From: Deltaproteobacteria bacterium
GTDB lineage: Bacteria > Desulfobacterota > Dissulfuribacteria > Dissulfuribacterales > UBA3076
Assembly: GCA_003194495.1 (NCBI GenBank)
Contig: PQXE01000014.1
Location: 1 to 37,801 of the forward strand
Length of the DNA: 37,801 nucleotides
Reading direction: 5' to 3'
Shown: positions 1 through 7,339 of the stretch, piece by piece
Layout of the letters: each line of letters starts with the position of its first letter
Position numbering within the stretch: position 1 is the stretch's first letter
Notes under the pieces: model-generated
Databases searched by the model: none
Told to the model about the DNA's origin: nothing
What the model saw: the letters and a program-made list of their open reading frames with translations, nothing else
Made by a program: the position numbers and the translations under genes

Positions 1-570
1 CGCGCTGGTAGCAATGGAGACACGGTGCCAGCGCTCACTCTGACGGGCAAGAAAGGCATCGGTATCCGCAACGGAAACCTCTAAAAAAATCTGCTGCTGT
101 GTGTTGAACCAAGTAAGGAATTTTTCTATGTGCCACTGGTAATTGGCGACCGTTACCGATGACAATCCACGCTCATTCTGCAAGTTGTTGGTAAAGTGCT
201 CCACCAAGGAGGCAAAGGGTTTTGGTTCGGTCTCAGGGATAGTCAGTCGACCTAAGAACTGTAGCCAAGCGGTAGCAGTTTGTCGGAACAAAATCTGCGA
301 CCAACGCTCCGACTGTGCACGATTTCGGTGTTTTTGTTGCCAAGCCCAACGTTCAGCGGCTACCTCAATCGCTAAAGGCGTGATCATTTCGTTGTTTGCC
401 AGATCCAGTTCCTGAACAATGACAAAAAGTTCCCGCGCCAACTTTACTAAGGTGCTTGGAGCAGCCCCGTTCTTCGCACGTTTAGCTAGAAAGGATGCTC
501 GCTCCGCTGCAAGGGGGGCATTTTGATGGCGCAAAAGTGCGCAAGGTTGTTTGAACAGTTGATCGAACAT
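1..570 (-). CDS. Tyrosine recombinase/integrase, N-terminal part (runs off the left edge)
   Basis: An open frame of 190 codons starts at ATG 570-568 behind a strong GAGGAG Shine-Dalgarno and stays open to the window edge, so the catalytic domain and stop lie outside. Residues about 115-155 (LSSVTVANYQWHIEKF region) read as the SAM-like core-binding fold of phage-type integrases. The preceding ~110 residues are an extra N-terminal extension (LARELFVIVQEL, AAERWAWQQKH). That long extension is typical of recombinases from transposons that carry several tyrosine recombinases, and unlike XerC/D or IntI. Family membership is inferred from the N-terminus only; the R-H-R-Y catalytic residues cannot be seen. 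The gene points away from the rest of the window, and the DNA just upstream carries a cluster of CACATAA motifs that may be its binding sites. Confidence 0.72.
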   Translation of the reverse strand, partial: MFDQLFKQPCALLRHQNAPLAAERASFLAKRAKNGAAPSTLVKLARELFVIVQELDLANNEMITPLAIEVAAERWAWQQKHRNRAQSERWSQILFRQTATAWLQFLGRLTIPETEPKPFASLVEHFTNNLQNERGLSSVTVANYQWHIEKFLTWFNTQQQIFLEVSVADTDAFLARQSERWHRVSIATSA

Positions 571-607
571 TTTCAGATCTCCTCTGTAGAAGAAATCTGA
601 TCAATAT

Positions 608-724
608 CACATAAATTATGTGGTGCCTAGCTGACTATGATGTTAGTCTAAACAGTTAGTTAGAGTTTTGGCGCCACATAATATCCGGCGCCACATAACG
701 AGTCTTATGTGGTGCGCCACATAA
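608..724. repeat. Cluster of GGCGCCACATAA motifs in both orientations
   Basis: GGCGCCACATAA occurs at 670-681 and again 17 bp later at 687-698. GCGCCACATAA is at 714-724. Inverted copies are at 616-627 (TTATGTGGTGCC) and 705-715. The 608-622 copy forms CACATAA-A-TTATGTG. So five copies of a ~12-bp motif sit within 120 bp, immediately upstream of the recombinase gene. This is seen directly. That they are recombinase arm sites, an element end, or operators for the recombinase promoter is inference. Confidence 0.75.
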
Positions 725-810
725 TGTGCGTAAATAGCGCCAGCACGGTTCTGCGAGGGGCTTGGTGACAATGACTAAATGGTCAAAGAAACCAGTCTAC
801 TCGACCAGGG

Positions 811-948
811 CACCGCATCTGCTTTGTTGTCGGGCACTTGAAGTACAGGGAGTACGTCTGCGTACCCGTACGCCTCGCATTTGCAGCACCCTGCTTACAG
901 TTCGGTGGTTTGCGGTAAAACGGGCGTTGTAATTCCGTGAACGGTTAC
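811..948. repeat. MITE-like repeat, copy 1
   Basis: This segment is closely similar to 2866-2996 in the same orientation. Shared pieces include GGGCACTTGAAGTACAGGG, AGTACGTCTGC, CCCGTACGCC, GCTTACAGTTCGGT, GCGGTAAAACGGGC and the end CCGTGAACGGTTAC (935-948). GGGAGTACG can fold back on CGTACCC. The left terminal inverted repeat seen in copy 2 is not recognisable here, so this copy is truncated or diverged on its left side. No coding potential is apparent. The stretch 571-1025 otherwise holds only the CACATAA cluster and the mazEF promoter. Confidence 0.7.
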
Positions 949-966
949 CCTTTTCCGTAACAAGGC

Positions 967-1006
967 TTGCAAACCTCTTCTTTAAGATATAATATATCTT
1001 ATATCT
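967..1006 (+). promoter_or_regulatory. Promoter and palindromic operator of the mazEF-type operon
   Basis: A perfect TATAAT (988-993) lies 15 bp after TTGCAA (967-972). The -10 box sits inside the palindrome AGATATA-A-TATATCT (985-999), and a third TATATCT half-site follows at 1000-1006. An operator covering the -10 box fits antitoxin/complex autorepression, as known for MazEF-type systems. The spacer is shorter than the optimum. Confidence 0.6.
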
Positions 1007-1025
1007 CTTGATGGAGGAAACGAAA

Positions 1026-1262
1026 ATGGAAAAGGTGCTTGTTTCTTTGCCTGATGATCTGGTAGTCCGAATGCGGACAATCATTCCAACTAGACAACGA
1101 AGTAAAGTCCTCGCCAAATTGCTGGAAGAGGAGCTAAAAAAACGAGAAAATGAGCTTTATAAACGCGCTTGCGAGGTAGATGCGGATGAAGCCATCAACA
1201 CAGAAATGGCCGATTGGGACACAACAGTAGGAGACGGAATTGAAGAATCTGAAACGTGGTGA
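1026..1262 (+). CDS. MazE-type ribbon-helix-helix antitoxin
   Basis: A 78-residue protein. Residues 3-40 (KVLVSLPDDLVVRMRTI, then a basic helix ending KLLEEELKKRE) have the beta strand and two helices of a ribbon-helix-helix DNA-binding domain. The C-terminal half is acidic with tryptophans, as in antitoxin tails that thread into MazF. The start is ATG 1026 because GGAGG at 1013-1017 lies 8 nt upstream; a TTG at 1008 and ATG at 1011 in the same frame are too early. The stop overlaps the toxin start by 23 bp, giving translational coupling. The expected role is to neutralise the downstream toxin and repress the operon through the palindrome at 985-1006. Confidence 0.85.
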   Translation: MEKVLVSLPDDLVVRMRTIIPTRQRSKVLAKLLEEELKKRENELYKRACEVDADEAINTEMADWDTTVGDGIEESETW

Positions 1263-1569
1263 TGTCTATTGGGTAAATCTCGATCCGACAAGAGGCTCTG
1301 AAATTCGCAAAACAAGGCCCTGTATTCTCGTAGGAGCGACACCCATCAACAAAGCAAGACGGACTGTCGTTGTTGTACCTATTTCGTCATCCGGAGTGCC
1401 TAGACCACCTCTAGCCGTTCCTGTCAACTGTTTTGGAAAACAGGCATTAGCAGTTTGTGATCAGATACGCGCAATAGATAAAACTCGTCTTGTTAGACGT
1501 GCGGAGTCTCTTGGAAAGGCAGATTTGGCCGAACTCGACAAAAATCTTCGCCAGGTTCTATCGCTCTGA
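1240..1569 (+). CDS. mazF: MazF/PemK-family endoribonuclease toxin
   Basis: A 109-residue protein with the MazF signature: KRGDVYWVNLDPTRGSEI at the N-terminus, KTRPCILV, VVVVPISS, and QIRAIDKTRLV. In this family these residues build an SH3-like barrel that cuts mRNA at short sequence motifs; the conserved Arg of the TRP segment and the Ser/Thr of the PISS strand are present. It starts with TTG at 1240, chosen because GGAG (1230-1233) is 6 nt upstream and no ATG fits before the conserved region. It overlaps the antitoxin gene, the usual antitoxin-first order. The frame is intact, so the module could be active. Confidence 0.92.
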   Translation: MKNLKRGDVYWVNLDPTRGSEIRKTRPCILVGATPINKARRTVVVVPISSSGVPRPPLAVPVNCFGKQALAVCDQIRAIDKTRLVRRAESLGKADLAELDKNLRQVLSL

Positions 1570-1666
1570 CTGAAGAAAGTGCGAGTAAGTGCGCAACAAG
1601 AGATCGTTTTATCCCGAACAGGAATCAGAAGAAGTTGGGCGACGTGGGGGAGTTAGTTTAATAGTT

Positions 1667-2480
1667 GGTAGTGGTTAAGTCTCATTTTAAATATATTCAT
1701 TATATGCAATAAAAAACACTTTAAAAACTATATGATGCATATATAAAACCTTCGAAAAAGCTAAAGTTTTTCTTGATACCCTCTGCAAACATTGACGAAT
1801 AGTGCAAACAGTCTTTCTATATGATTCGTTTCGCCTGATTCTTTTACAGCGCATTTATGAAATTTAGGATCAAATATATGTTTATAGGATTCCCGAAAAT
1901 CACTAAATGAGCATTTACCTCTATAAAAACATGGAATACGTTTTCATAACTTACGACATCTCTTCTTACTTCTATCACCAATCACAAAAGCAATTACTTG
2001 CCTATTATATCTAGCTATAGCAACCCATATCCAAACCTTAAAAATAGTAGAAAAAACAAAAGACCACATTCCGTCAACTTCTATCACTTCATTTTCATCA
2101 GGTTCTACCAATGTATCCTTCAAATCTTTCTCTTTCGCTTTATTTTTTAGCCAACCAGATACTGTCTGCCGACACACCTTAAATTTTCTTTCAATGCATC
2201 TTAAAGACATCCCCTCCATATAACATCCGATAACTAATTCCTTAAAATTATCTGAATATTTTTTGTACTGTGGGTTATCTCTACTATATTTACCGTAATT
2301 ATTACATTTATATAATTGCTTACCATTTATTGAATTAAATCCATGCTTAACAATATTCTCGCTATTACAATGATAACAATTTATTTTCATAATTTTCTCT
2401 ACCACAGCCTACCTCCTATCAATTTTTATTATATACTGCCATATAAATGACCGTAAATCAAACGCAAATTAACCACTACC
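1667..2480 (-). mobile_element. IS1-family insertion sequence, inactive
   Basis: The 814-bp element is bounded by perfect 12-bp terminal inverted repeats, GGTAGTGGTTAA at 1667-1678 and TTAACCACTACC at 2469-2480. Size and coding content fit the IS1 family. The 8-9 bp flanks do not match each other (TAATAGTT left, GGGAATAA right), so no target duplication survives. It is much more AT-rich than its surroundings. It sits 97 bp after mazF, between the two MITE-like repeats. Confidence 0.85.
1687..2405 (-). pseudogene. IS1-family transposase, nonsense and frameshift mutated
   Basis: Translation starts at GTG 2405 with AGGAGG 6 nt upstream. It shows a zinc-ribbon start (CYHCNSENIVKHG), a helix-turn-helix (MSLRCIERKFKVCRQTVSGW) and the start of the DDE domain (VDGMWSFV, VIGDRS). 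Three lesions are visible. The fourth zinc-ribbon Cys is Tyr (CNNYGKY). The codon after CRKL is TGA (1946-1944) where IS1 transposases have Trp (TGG). After ETNHIERL, near position 1806, one base is missing, and the C-terminus TIRQCLQRVSRKTLAFSK continues in another frame down to TAA 1689-1687. All domains are otherwise still readable, so the decay is fairly recent. Confidence 0.9.
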
Positions 2481-2850
2481 GGGAATAAATATACCCTTCA
2501 GAAAATGCGCAATATGCTATTTGAAAAAAGGAACTGCACGATTGAGCAGGATCATTCCGGCAACCTAGACTCTTTTGGATTGGCAGCATAAAGGGACCAT
2601 TGAAGATCACGTCGCAAAAATGCTATTATCTCTAAGCCAAAAAGGGAAAAACAAAGTCTTATGGTGGAATAATCGAGGTGTCTTTCTACACGCAAGCAAT
2701 CAGTATGAAATGTCATAAAGTGTTCTGAAATATAATCATGGAGCAGTTAACAATAACAACTGCGAAAGTTTAGTATATTATATAACTTAGTATTTATACT
2801 ACTACATAAGGATAATCAAGGCCGAAAAAGAGGAGCCCTTTACCAAATTC
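2481..2850. other. Gene-free AT-rich stretch
   Basis: No frame longer than a few dozen codons and no recognisable protein similarity was found on either strand between the IS1 right end and the second MITE-like repeat. Short peptide-like runs are broken by stops in every frame. It may be decayed mobile DNA, but nothing specific can be named. Confidence 0.5.
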
Positions 2851-2996
2851 GTAACCGTTCACAGAGCACTGCATCTGGGCACTTGAAGTACAGGGAGTAC
2901 GTCTGCATACCCGTACGCCCTGCATCTGCACAGCACACTGTAAATGCTTACAGTTCGGTGCGGTAAAACGGGCATTGTAATCCCGTGAACGGTTGC
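2851..2996. repeat. MITE-like repeat, copy 2, with terminal inverted repeats
   Basis: A 146-bp segment begins GTAACCGTTCAC (2851-2862) and ends GTGAACGGTTGC (2985-2996), giving a 10-bp perfect inverted terminal repeat (AACCGTTCAC). The interior matches copy 1 at 811-948 in direct orientation. Its right end overlaps by one base the TAG stop codon of ntrX (2998-2996). The inverted ends and lack of coding capacity suggest a non-autonomous miniature element; mobility itself is not shown. Confidence 0.7.
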
Positions 2997-4384
2997 TATG
3001 TTTTCAGACCCAATGCCTTGATTTTCCTGTGCAGGTGCCTCCTTTCAATTCCAATAGCCTGGGCGGTTTTTTTGATATTACCCTGGTGTTCGGCAAGTTT
3101 TTTTTCAAGATATTCCTGTTCAAATAAGGCCTTTGCCTCCCTGAAGTCCCGGCAACTCAGCCAAGCAGGCCCGGAAATCGAGAAACTAGTCTGTGCCTCG
3201 GTGGCGGCCCCAAGGCCCTGATGAAAAGATGGGGGCAGATCATCTATTGTAATCTCCGGCCCTTTGGTCAAGATTACAAGCCTTTCTATCATATTGCGCA
3301 ACTCTCTCACATTTCCCGGCCAGTCATATGCCATAAATGCATCAATTACTTCCTGGTTTGCCCTTTTCTTGGGACCATGGGCGGTATTACCGGAAAATTC
3401 GCTCAAAAAACCTTCTGTAAGGAGAAAAATGTCATCCTTGCGCTCCCTGAGAGGTAAAACCTCTATAGGTATCACGTTTAGCCTGTAGTAAAGGTCCTCC
3501 CGGAAATCCCCTTTCCTTATCTCTTTTTCAAGGTCTTTGTTTGTGGCTGCCATGATGCGCACGTCTATTGTTATAGTTTTGCTGCCACCGACCCGCTCGA
3601 ACCTCTGTTCCTGGAGTATTCGCAGGATCTTAGCCTGGGTCTTAAGGCTCATATCCGTTATTTCATCAAGGAACAGGGTCCCTTCGTTTGCAAGGTCAAA
3701 TTTTCCCTTTCTCATCGTGGTTGCACCAGTAAAGGCCCCTTTCTCATGTCCAAACAGCTCGCTCTCAATAAGCTCTTCAGGTATTGCAGCACAGTTGACT
3801 TCTATGAGTGGTTTCCGGTTCCGCTTGCTCATTCGATGAATAGTTTGGGCCACGAGTTCCTTGCCCGTTCCGTTTTCCCCCTGGATCAGTACCCACGCAT
3901 CAGTAGGAGCGACAATAGCGAGCTGTTCCTTGAGCCTTCTCATGGCAGGGCTTTCACCAATGAGTTCCCGCCTTTCCCCGGTCTTTTGCCTTAAAAAGAC
4001 GTTTTGTTCCCGAAGGTCGTGATATTTGAGGGCATTCTGGATCGCTAGAAGCAAATGTTCATAGGAAAGAGGCTTTTCTATAAAGTCATATGCCCCCAGC
4101 CTAGTGGCCTTTACGGCCGTTTCAATGGTTCCGTGGCCGGACATGATTACTGCCGGGATAAACGGCCAGTCGGCCTTTATCCGTTTCAATACTTCAAGGC
4201 CGTCCATGCCCGGCATCCAGATATCCAGCAGGACAAGATCCGGAAGGTCCTCTCCCATGATCTCAAGGGACGTCTCTCCGTCCGGTGAGGTCTGCACGTC
4301 AAAGCCCTCGTCTTCAAGGATATCCGTCACAGATTGAAGGATTGACTCTTCGTCATCTACTACAAGTATCTTTTTCTTTACCAT
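2996..4384 (-). CDS. ntrX: NtrX-type sigma-54-dependent response regulator
   Basis: A 462-residue cytoplasmic regulator with three domains. The receiver domain (about 1-120) has D10, D11 and phosphoacceptor D54 (LLDIWMPGMDG). The AAA+ sigma-54 activator domain (about 145-370) has Walker A GENGTGKE, the sigma-54 contact loop GAFTGA, and Walker B TLFLDEI. A Fis-type helix-turn-helix at the C-terminus ends KKTAQAIGIERRHLHRKIKALG. Phosphorylated regulator would remodel sigma-54 RNA polymerase at target promoters. It lies 25 bp after ntrY, its presumed kinase. ATG 4384 begins exactly at the receiver fold, although no strong Shine-Dalgarno precedes it. The stop codon abuts a MITE-like repeat, so any original terminator has been displaced or replaced. 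Confidence 0.93.
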   Translation of the reverse strand: MVKKKILVVDDEESILQSVTDILEDEGFDVQTSPDGETSLEIMGEDLPDLVLLDIWMPGMDGLEVLKRIKADWPFIPAVIMSGHGTIETAVKATRLGAYDFIEKPLSYEHLLLAIQNALKYHDLREQNVFLRQKTGERRELIGESPAMRRLKEQLAIVAPTDAWVLIQGENGTGKELVAQTIHRMSKRNRKPLIEVNCAAIPEELIESELFGHEKGAFTGATTMRKGKFDLANEGTLFLDEITDMSLKTQAKILRILQEQRFERVGGSKTITIDVRIMAATNKDLEKEIRKGDFREDLYYRLNVIPIEVLPLRERKDDIFLLTEGFLSEFSGNTAHGPKKRANQEVIDAFMAYDWPGNVRELRNMIERLVILTKGPEITIDDLPPSFHQGLGAATEAQTSFSISGPAWLSCRDFREAKALFEQEYLEKKLAEHQGNIKKTAQAIGIERRHLHRKIKALGLKT

Positions 4385-4409
4385 GGCAAAATTGTTCTAC
4401 CCGCTCAAT

Positions 4410-6656
4410 TCAGGTAATAGGAAAAATCAATATAAATCTAGCCCCGCCGGGAATATTATCTTCCACCAGTATGCGTCCATTATGGTCCGATACAATAGAG
4501 CTTACAATAGCAAGCCCAAGGCCTGTGCCCCCCTTTCTTTTAGAAAAATAGGGTTCAAAGAGCCTTGGAAGGTCCTCAGGGGAAATACCTGGTCCTGTAT
4601 CGGACACACTGAGACATATTTCATTCCCGTCAGTGTTATATGTTATCTGAATGCCTATTTTACCACCATCAGGCATGGAGGCTACCGCATTGTCCAGAAG
4701 GTTGATAAGTGCCCTCTTTATCTGGTCAGGGTCCAATAAGGCATCCGGCAACCCTTCCTGTGCGTCCAGTTTAAATTTAATATTTGGGTGTCCATCCCTG
4801 TAAAGTGCAAGTACGTCATCTGCCAAACCGTCCAGCCTCGTGGGTTGAAGTCTGGGGACCGGCATCCTGGCAAAATTGGAAAATTCATCTACAAGATGTT
4901 TGAGTTCTTTTGCCTGGCTTATGATCGTATTTGTACATTTGTCAAAAACAACCCTGGCTTCGTCATCCAGCTTGTCAAGATATTTCTTGCGCAGTCTTTG
5001 TGCTGAGAGCTGTATGGGAGTTAAGGGATTCTTGACTTCATGTGCGATGCGCCTGGCTACCTCGCGCCAAGCAGCGAGGCGCTGAATCTTCTCAAGCTCT
5101 GTCAGGTCATCAAAGACTATGACTACTCCGAGAGATTTTTCATCCTGGTCTCTTAATATGGTAAAGCTTGCCAGGAGAGAAAGGGTCTTTTCTTTTATTT
5201 CCATGCGAATCGGACGCTGAAGCGTGCCTTTTGGAGAAAGGCTGAGTTCCTGCCTGATTTCCTCAAATTCCTTGGCTTGATCCTTTGTCAGGAGCTGAAG
5301 ATACGGCTTCCCGATTACCTGATCCGAGGACATATCCAGAATGCTCGCAGCTGATTTGTTCATAAGAGTAACCGCACCCTGTCTGTCAATGGATATTACC
5401 CCTGCTGTTACGTTCTGTAGGATAATCTCAATATAGCGCCGGCGTTGTTCCAGTTCGCCATAGCTCTTTCGCAACTGCCTTGAGGTTTCTTCAGTCCTGC
5501 GTCTGGCTTCCTTAAGGTCCTGGGTCATGATATTAAATGCCCGCACCAGAGAACTGAGTTCATCCTTACCTTTGGCTTCAAGGCTGAAATCCAGGTCTCC
5601 CAGTGCTACACGGTGAGTGGCCTCGGCAATCATCTGGACAGGCTCTGTGATGCTCTTGGCAAGCCGGAATCCAAACCATATTGAAACAAAAATGATCAGG
5701 AAAGTAATCAGGAAAAGGGTGATTAACAGGGAACCCTTAATTGGGTTCTGGAACAGTCGCAACTGGCGATAATCCTCATAACCCGAGCGAATATTATCGA
5801 GCAGGTAACTTATATCCTGGGGCATCAAGTGGCCCAAAGCCAATACGGCCTGAATACTGTCGTCTGCATTTCTTAAAGGGCGTATGACCCGGATTAGTTC
5901 ACCGCCCTCCAAAGAGACACTGTGCACCAGAGAATCCTTACCTTCAAAAACCTGGTCCAGCACTGAGGGAGGAATGCTTGGCGGCATATCCACGAGCGGT
6001 AGCCATATCTTAACAAAAAGTTCTTTATGAGATGAGTTTATTACCTCTATGGAATTAAAGTGGATTGCGCTGCCGGGATTTTGAGTACCAGGTAATAGTA
6101 GTGTTGGATTCACTAGCTGTTCTACGCATACCCTGTTTATTGTATTGTCCTCTTCAAAACATCTCAGGCTCAGGAGTCTCTCCATCTCTTGGGACAGATG
6201 CTGCAACTCAGTAACCTGGCCTTCGTAATATGTTCTTCCTATTGTCAGAGCATTATCAAGGGACCTTTCCACCTTTATGTTAAACCAGTATCCGATGCTG
6301 GTCCGGAGAAACTGGAAGGAGACCAGAAAGAGCAGTATCGTAGGAATAAGGGATAGAGAGACAAAGGCTATTACGAGTTTGGTCCTGAGCTTGGCTCCCA
6401 GCAAATTTTTTCTGTCTTCGAATATCAGTTTGACCAGATTACGTACTACAAGAAAACCTAAAAGCAGGATAAGGAGAATATTAAGGTTGATTACTGCAAA
6501 GATGAGTACATTGCTACTTGTCGATAGTGGACTGAAACCGGAGATCAGATGGTACTCGGCCACGGACAGCAGGGCGATAAGAACCCCTGCTGCCATCATG
6601 ATGATTCGTTCGATTCTTCGTTTTCTAGCTTCGCTAGTAGTTAAAGCGGATTTCAT
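4410..6656 (-). CDS. ntrY: NtrY-type membrane sensor histidine kinase
   Basis: A 748-residue inner-membrane kinase. Three hydrophobic segments lie in the first ~115 residues, followed by an extracytoplasmic sensor of about 190 residues. A further membrane span (SLLITLFLITFLIIFVSIW) leads into a HAMP domain (SITEPVQMIAEAT). After that come a PAS domain, the HisKA domain with phospho-acceptor H539 in AHEVKNPLTPIQLSAQRL, and the ATPase domain with its N box (LINLLDNAVASM), DTGPGI and GTGLGLAIV. This is the full NtrY architecture. The start ATG 6656 overlaps the end of the DUF4390 gene by 23 bp, so the two are probably translationally coupled. The signal is unknown; in the characterised NtrYX systems it relates to nitrogen, redox or envelope state. 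Confidence 0.93.
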   Translation of the reverse strand: MKSALTTSEARKRRIERIIMMAAGVLIALLSVAEYHLISGFSPLSTSSNVLIFAVINLNILLILLLGFLVVRNLVKLIFEDRKNLLGAKLRTKLVIAFVSLSLIPTILLFLVSFQFLRTSIGYWFNIKVERSLDNALTIGRTYYEGQVTELQHLSQEMERLLSLRCFEEDNTINRVCVEQLVNPTLLLPGTQNPGSAIHFNSIEVINSSHKELFVKIWLPLVDMPPSIPPSVLDQVFEGKDSLVHSVSLEGGELIRVIRPLRNADDSIQAVLALGHLMPQDISYLLDNIRSGYEDYRQLRLFQNPIKGSLLITLFLITFLIIFVSIWFGFRLAKSITEPVQMIAEATHRVALGDLDFSLEAKGKDELSSLVRAFNIMTQDLKEARRRTEETSRQLRKSYGELEQRRRYIEIILQNVTAGVISIDRQGAVTLMNKSAASILDMSSDQVIGKPYLQLLTKDQAKEFEEIRQELSLSPKGTLQRPIRMEIKEKTLSLLASFTILRDQDEKSLGVVIVFDDLTELEKIQRLAAWREVARRIAHEVKNPLTPIQLSAQRLRKKYLDKLDDEARVVFDKCTNTIISQAKELKHLVDEFSNFARMPVPRLQPTRLDGLADDVLALYRDGHPNIKFKLDAQEGLPDALLDPDQIKRALINLLDNAVASMPDGGKIGIQITYNTDGNEICLSVSDTGPGISPEDLPRLFEPYFSKRKGGTGLGLAIVSSIVSDHNGRILVEDNIPGGARFILIFPIT

Positions 6657-7248
6657 ACCATTCAGTCTGGCAACCCCACGAGGAAAACAGGTCCAAAAGG
6701 CCTTTAAAAGGCAGGGACGATGCTGCTTCTTCCATCTTTGCCCGTACCCGCAATGTATAGGTCTTTCCCCGAGGCAGTTCGGACAAAGAAATTATCGAGA
6801 CGTCGTTGATCTCAAAAGCAAGCGTTTTTGCTTCTTCTAAGGTGCTCACACTGACTACCCTGGGGGAATCCGGACCGGATGAAACCCTGTATTCCCCTTT
6901 GAGATTGTCATATGTAAGTGTTCTTAATATGAAACGTCGGGAAAGGTTCTTTGTAATCAGAAAACGGGGTGCCTGTAGCTCTACTTCGTAGATATAGCGT
7001 ACTATAATCCCGCTTTCTAATGCAATTTGCACATACGGAGGACACCCGTTTTTTAGGGAAAAGTAGGCCAGTAGCTTATCCCGGGAATTTGATACTGTAA
7101 AATCATAGATTTTTGGGCCAGGCCGGTCCTCCGCCAATGATACAGTTGTTTTAATTCTTGGAAATAAAGAACAGGGTGTCAGGATCAAAACAAACAGAAA
7201 AGTTATAAGTAGGATGGATTTTGACGAGATCACTCGGTAGCTTAGCAA
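6634..7248 (-). CDS. DUF4390 family protein
   Basis: A 204-residue protein with an N-terminal hydrophobic segment (ILLITFLFVLILTPCSLF), then a beta-rich domain with the pattern of DUF4390 (GIIVRYIYEVEL, RRFILRTLTYDNLKGEYRV, LPRGKTYTLRVRAKME). It is expected to be exported or membrane-anchored facing the periplasm. Its function is unknown. This family is repeatedly found directly before ntrY in Desulfobacterota and other Proteobacteria, and here it overlaps ntrY, so a role in the sensing pathway is a fair guess. The start is TTG 7248; a GTG at 7233 is a possible alternative since both leave the signal segment intact. An alternative reading as a lipoprotein via LTPC is weak. Confidence 0.75.
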   Translation of the reverse strand: MLSYRVISSKSILLITFLFVLILTPCSLFPRIKTTVSLAEDRPGPKIYDFTVSNSRDKLLAYFSLKNGCPPYVQIALESGIIVRYIYEVELQAPRFLITKNLSRRFILRTLTYDNLKGEYRVSSGPDSPRVVSVSTLEEAKTLAFEINDVSIISLSELPRGKTYTLRVRAKMEEAASSLPFKGLLDLFSSWGCQTEWYEIRFNY

Positions 7249-7339
7249 TTTCTTTTATCTTCAAACCTTTTTGGTTCCGGCTTGTCCAAGTTAGGATTTT
7301 GTGAGCTTAATGAGTTAGTTATTGAAAAGCAAGGTGATT

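Noticed and set aside
1..570. The left-edge recombinase as the integron integrase for the cassette array
   Set aside because: Its long N-terminal extension is unlike IntI, it lies 17 kb away, and it reads away from the array.
797..1117. 106-codon minus-strand frame across copy 1 of the repeat and the mazE start
   Set aside because: It runs through the MITE-like repeat and antisense to mazE, with no ribosome binding site or family pattern.
1944..1946. Selenocysteine readthrough of the in-frame TGA in the IS1 transposase, since SelB is encoded in the window
   Set aside because: The position is Trp in IS1 transposases (TGG to TGA), there is no SECIS-like hairpin recognised just after it, and a later frameshift kills the gene anyway.
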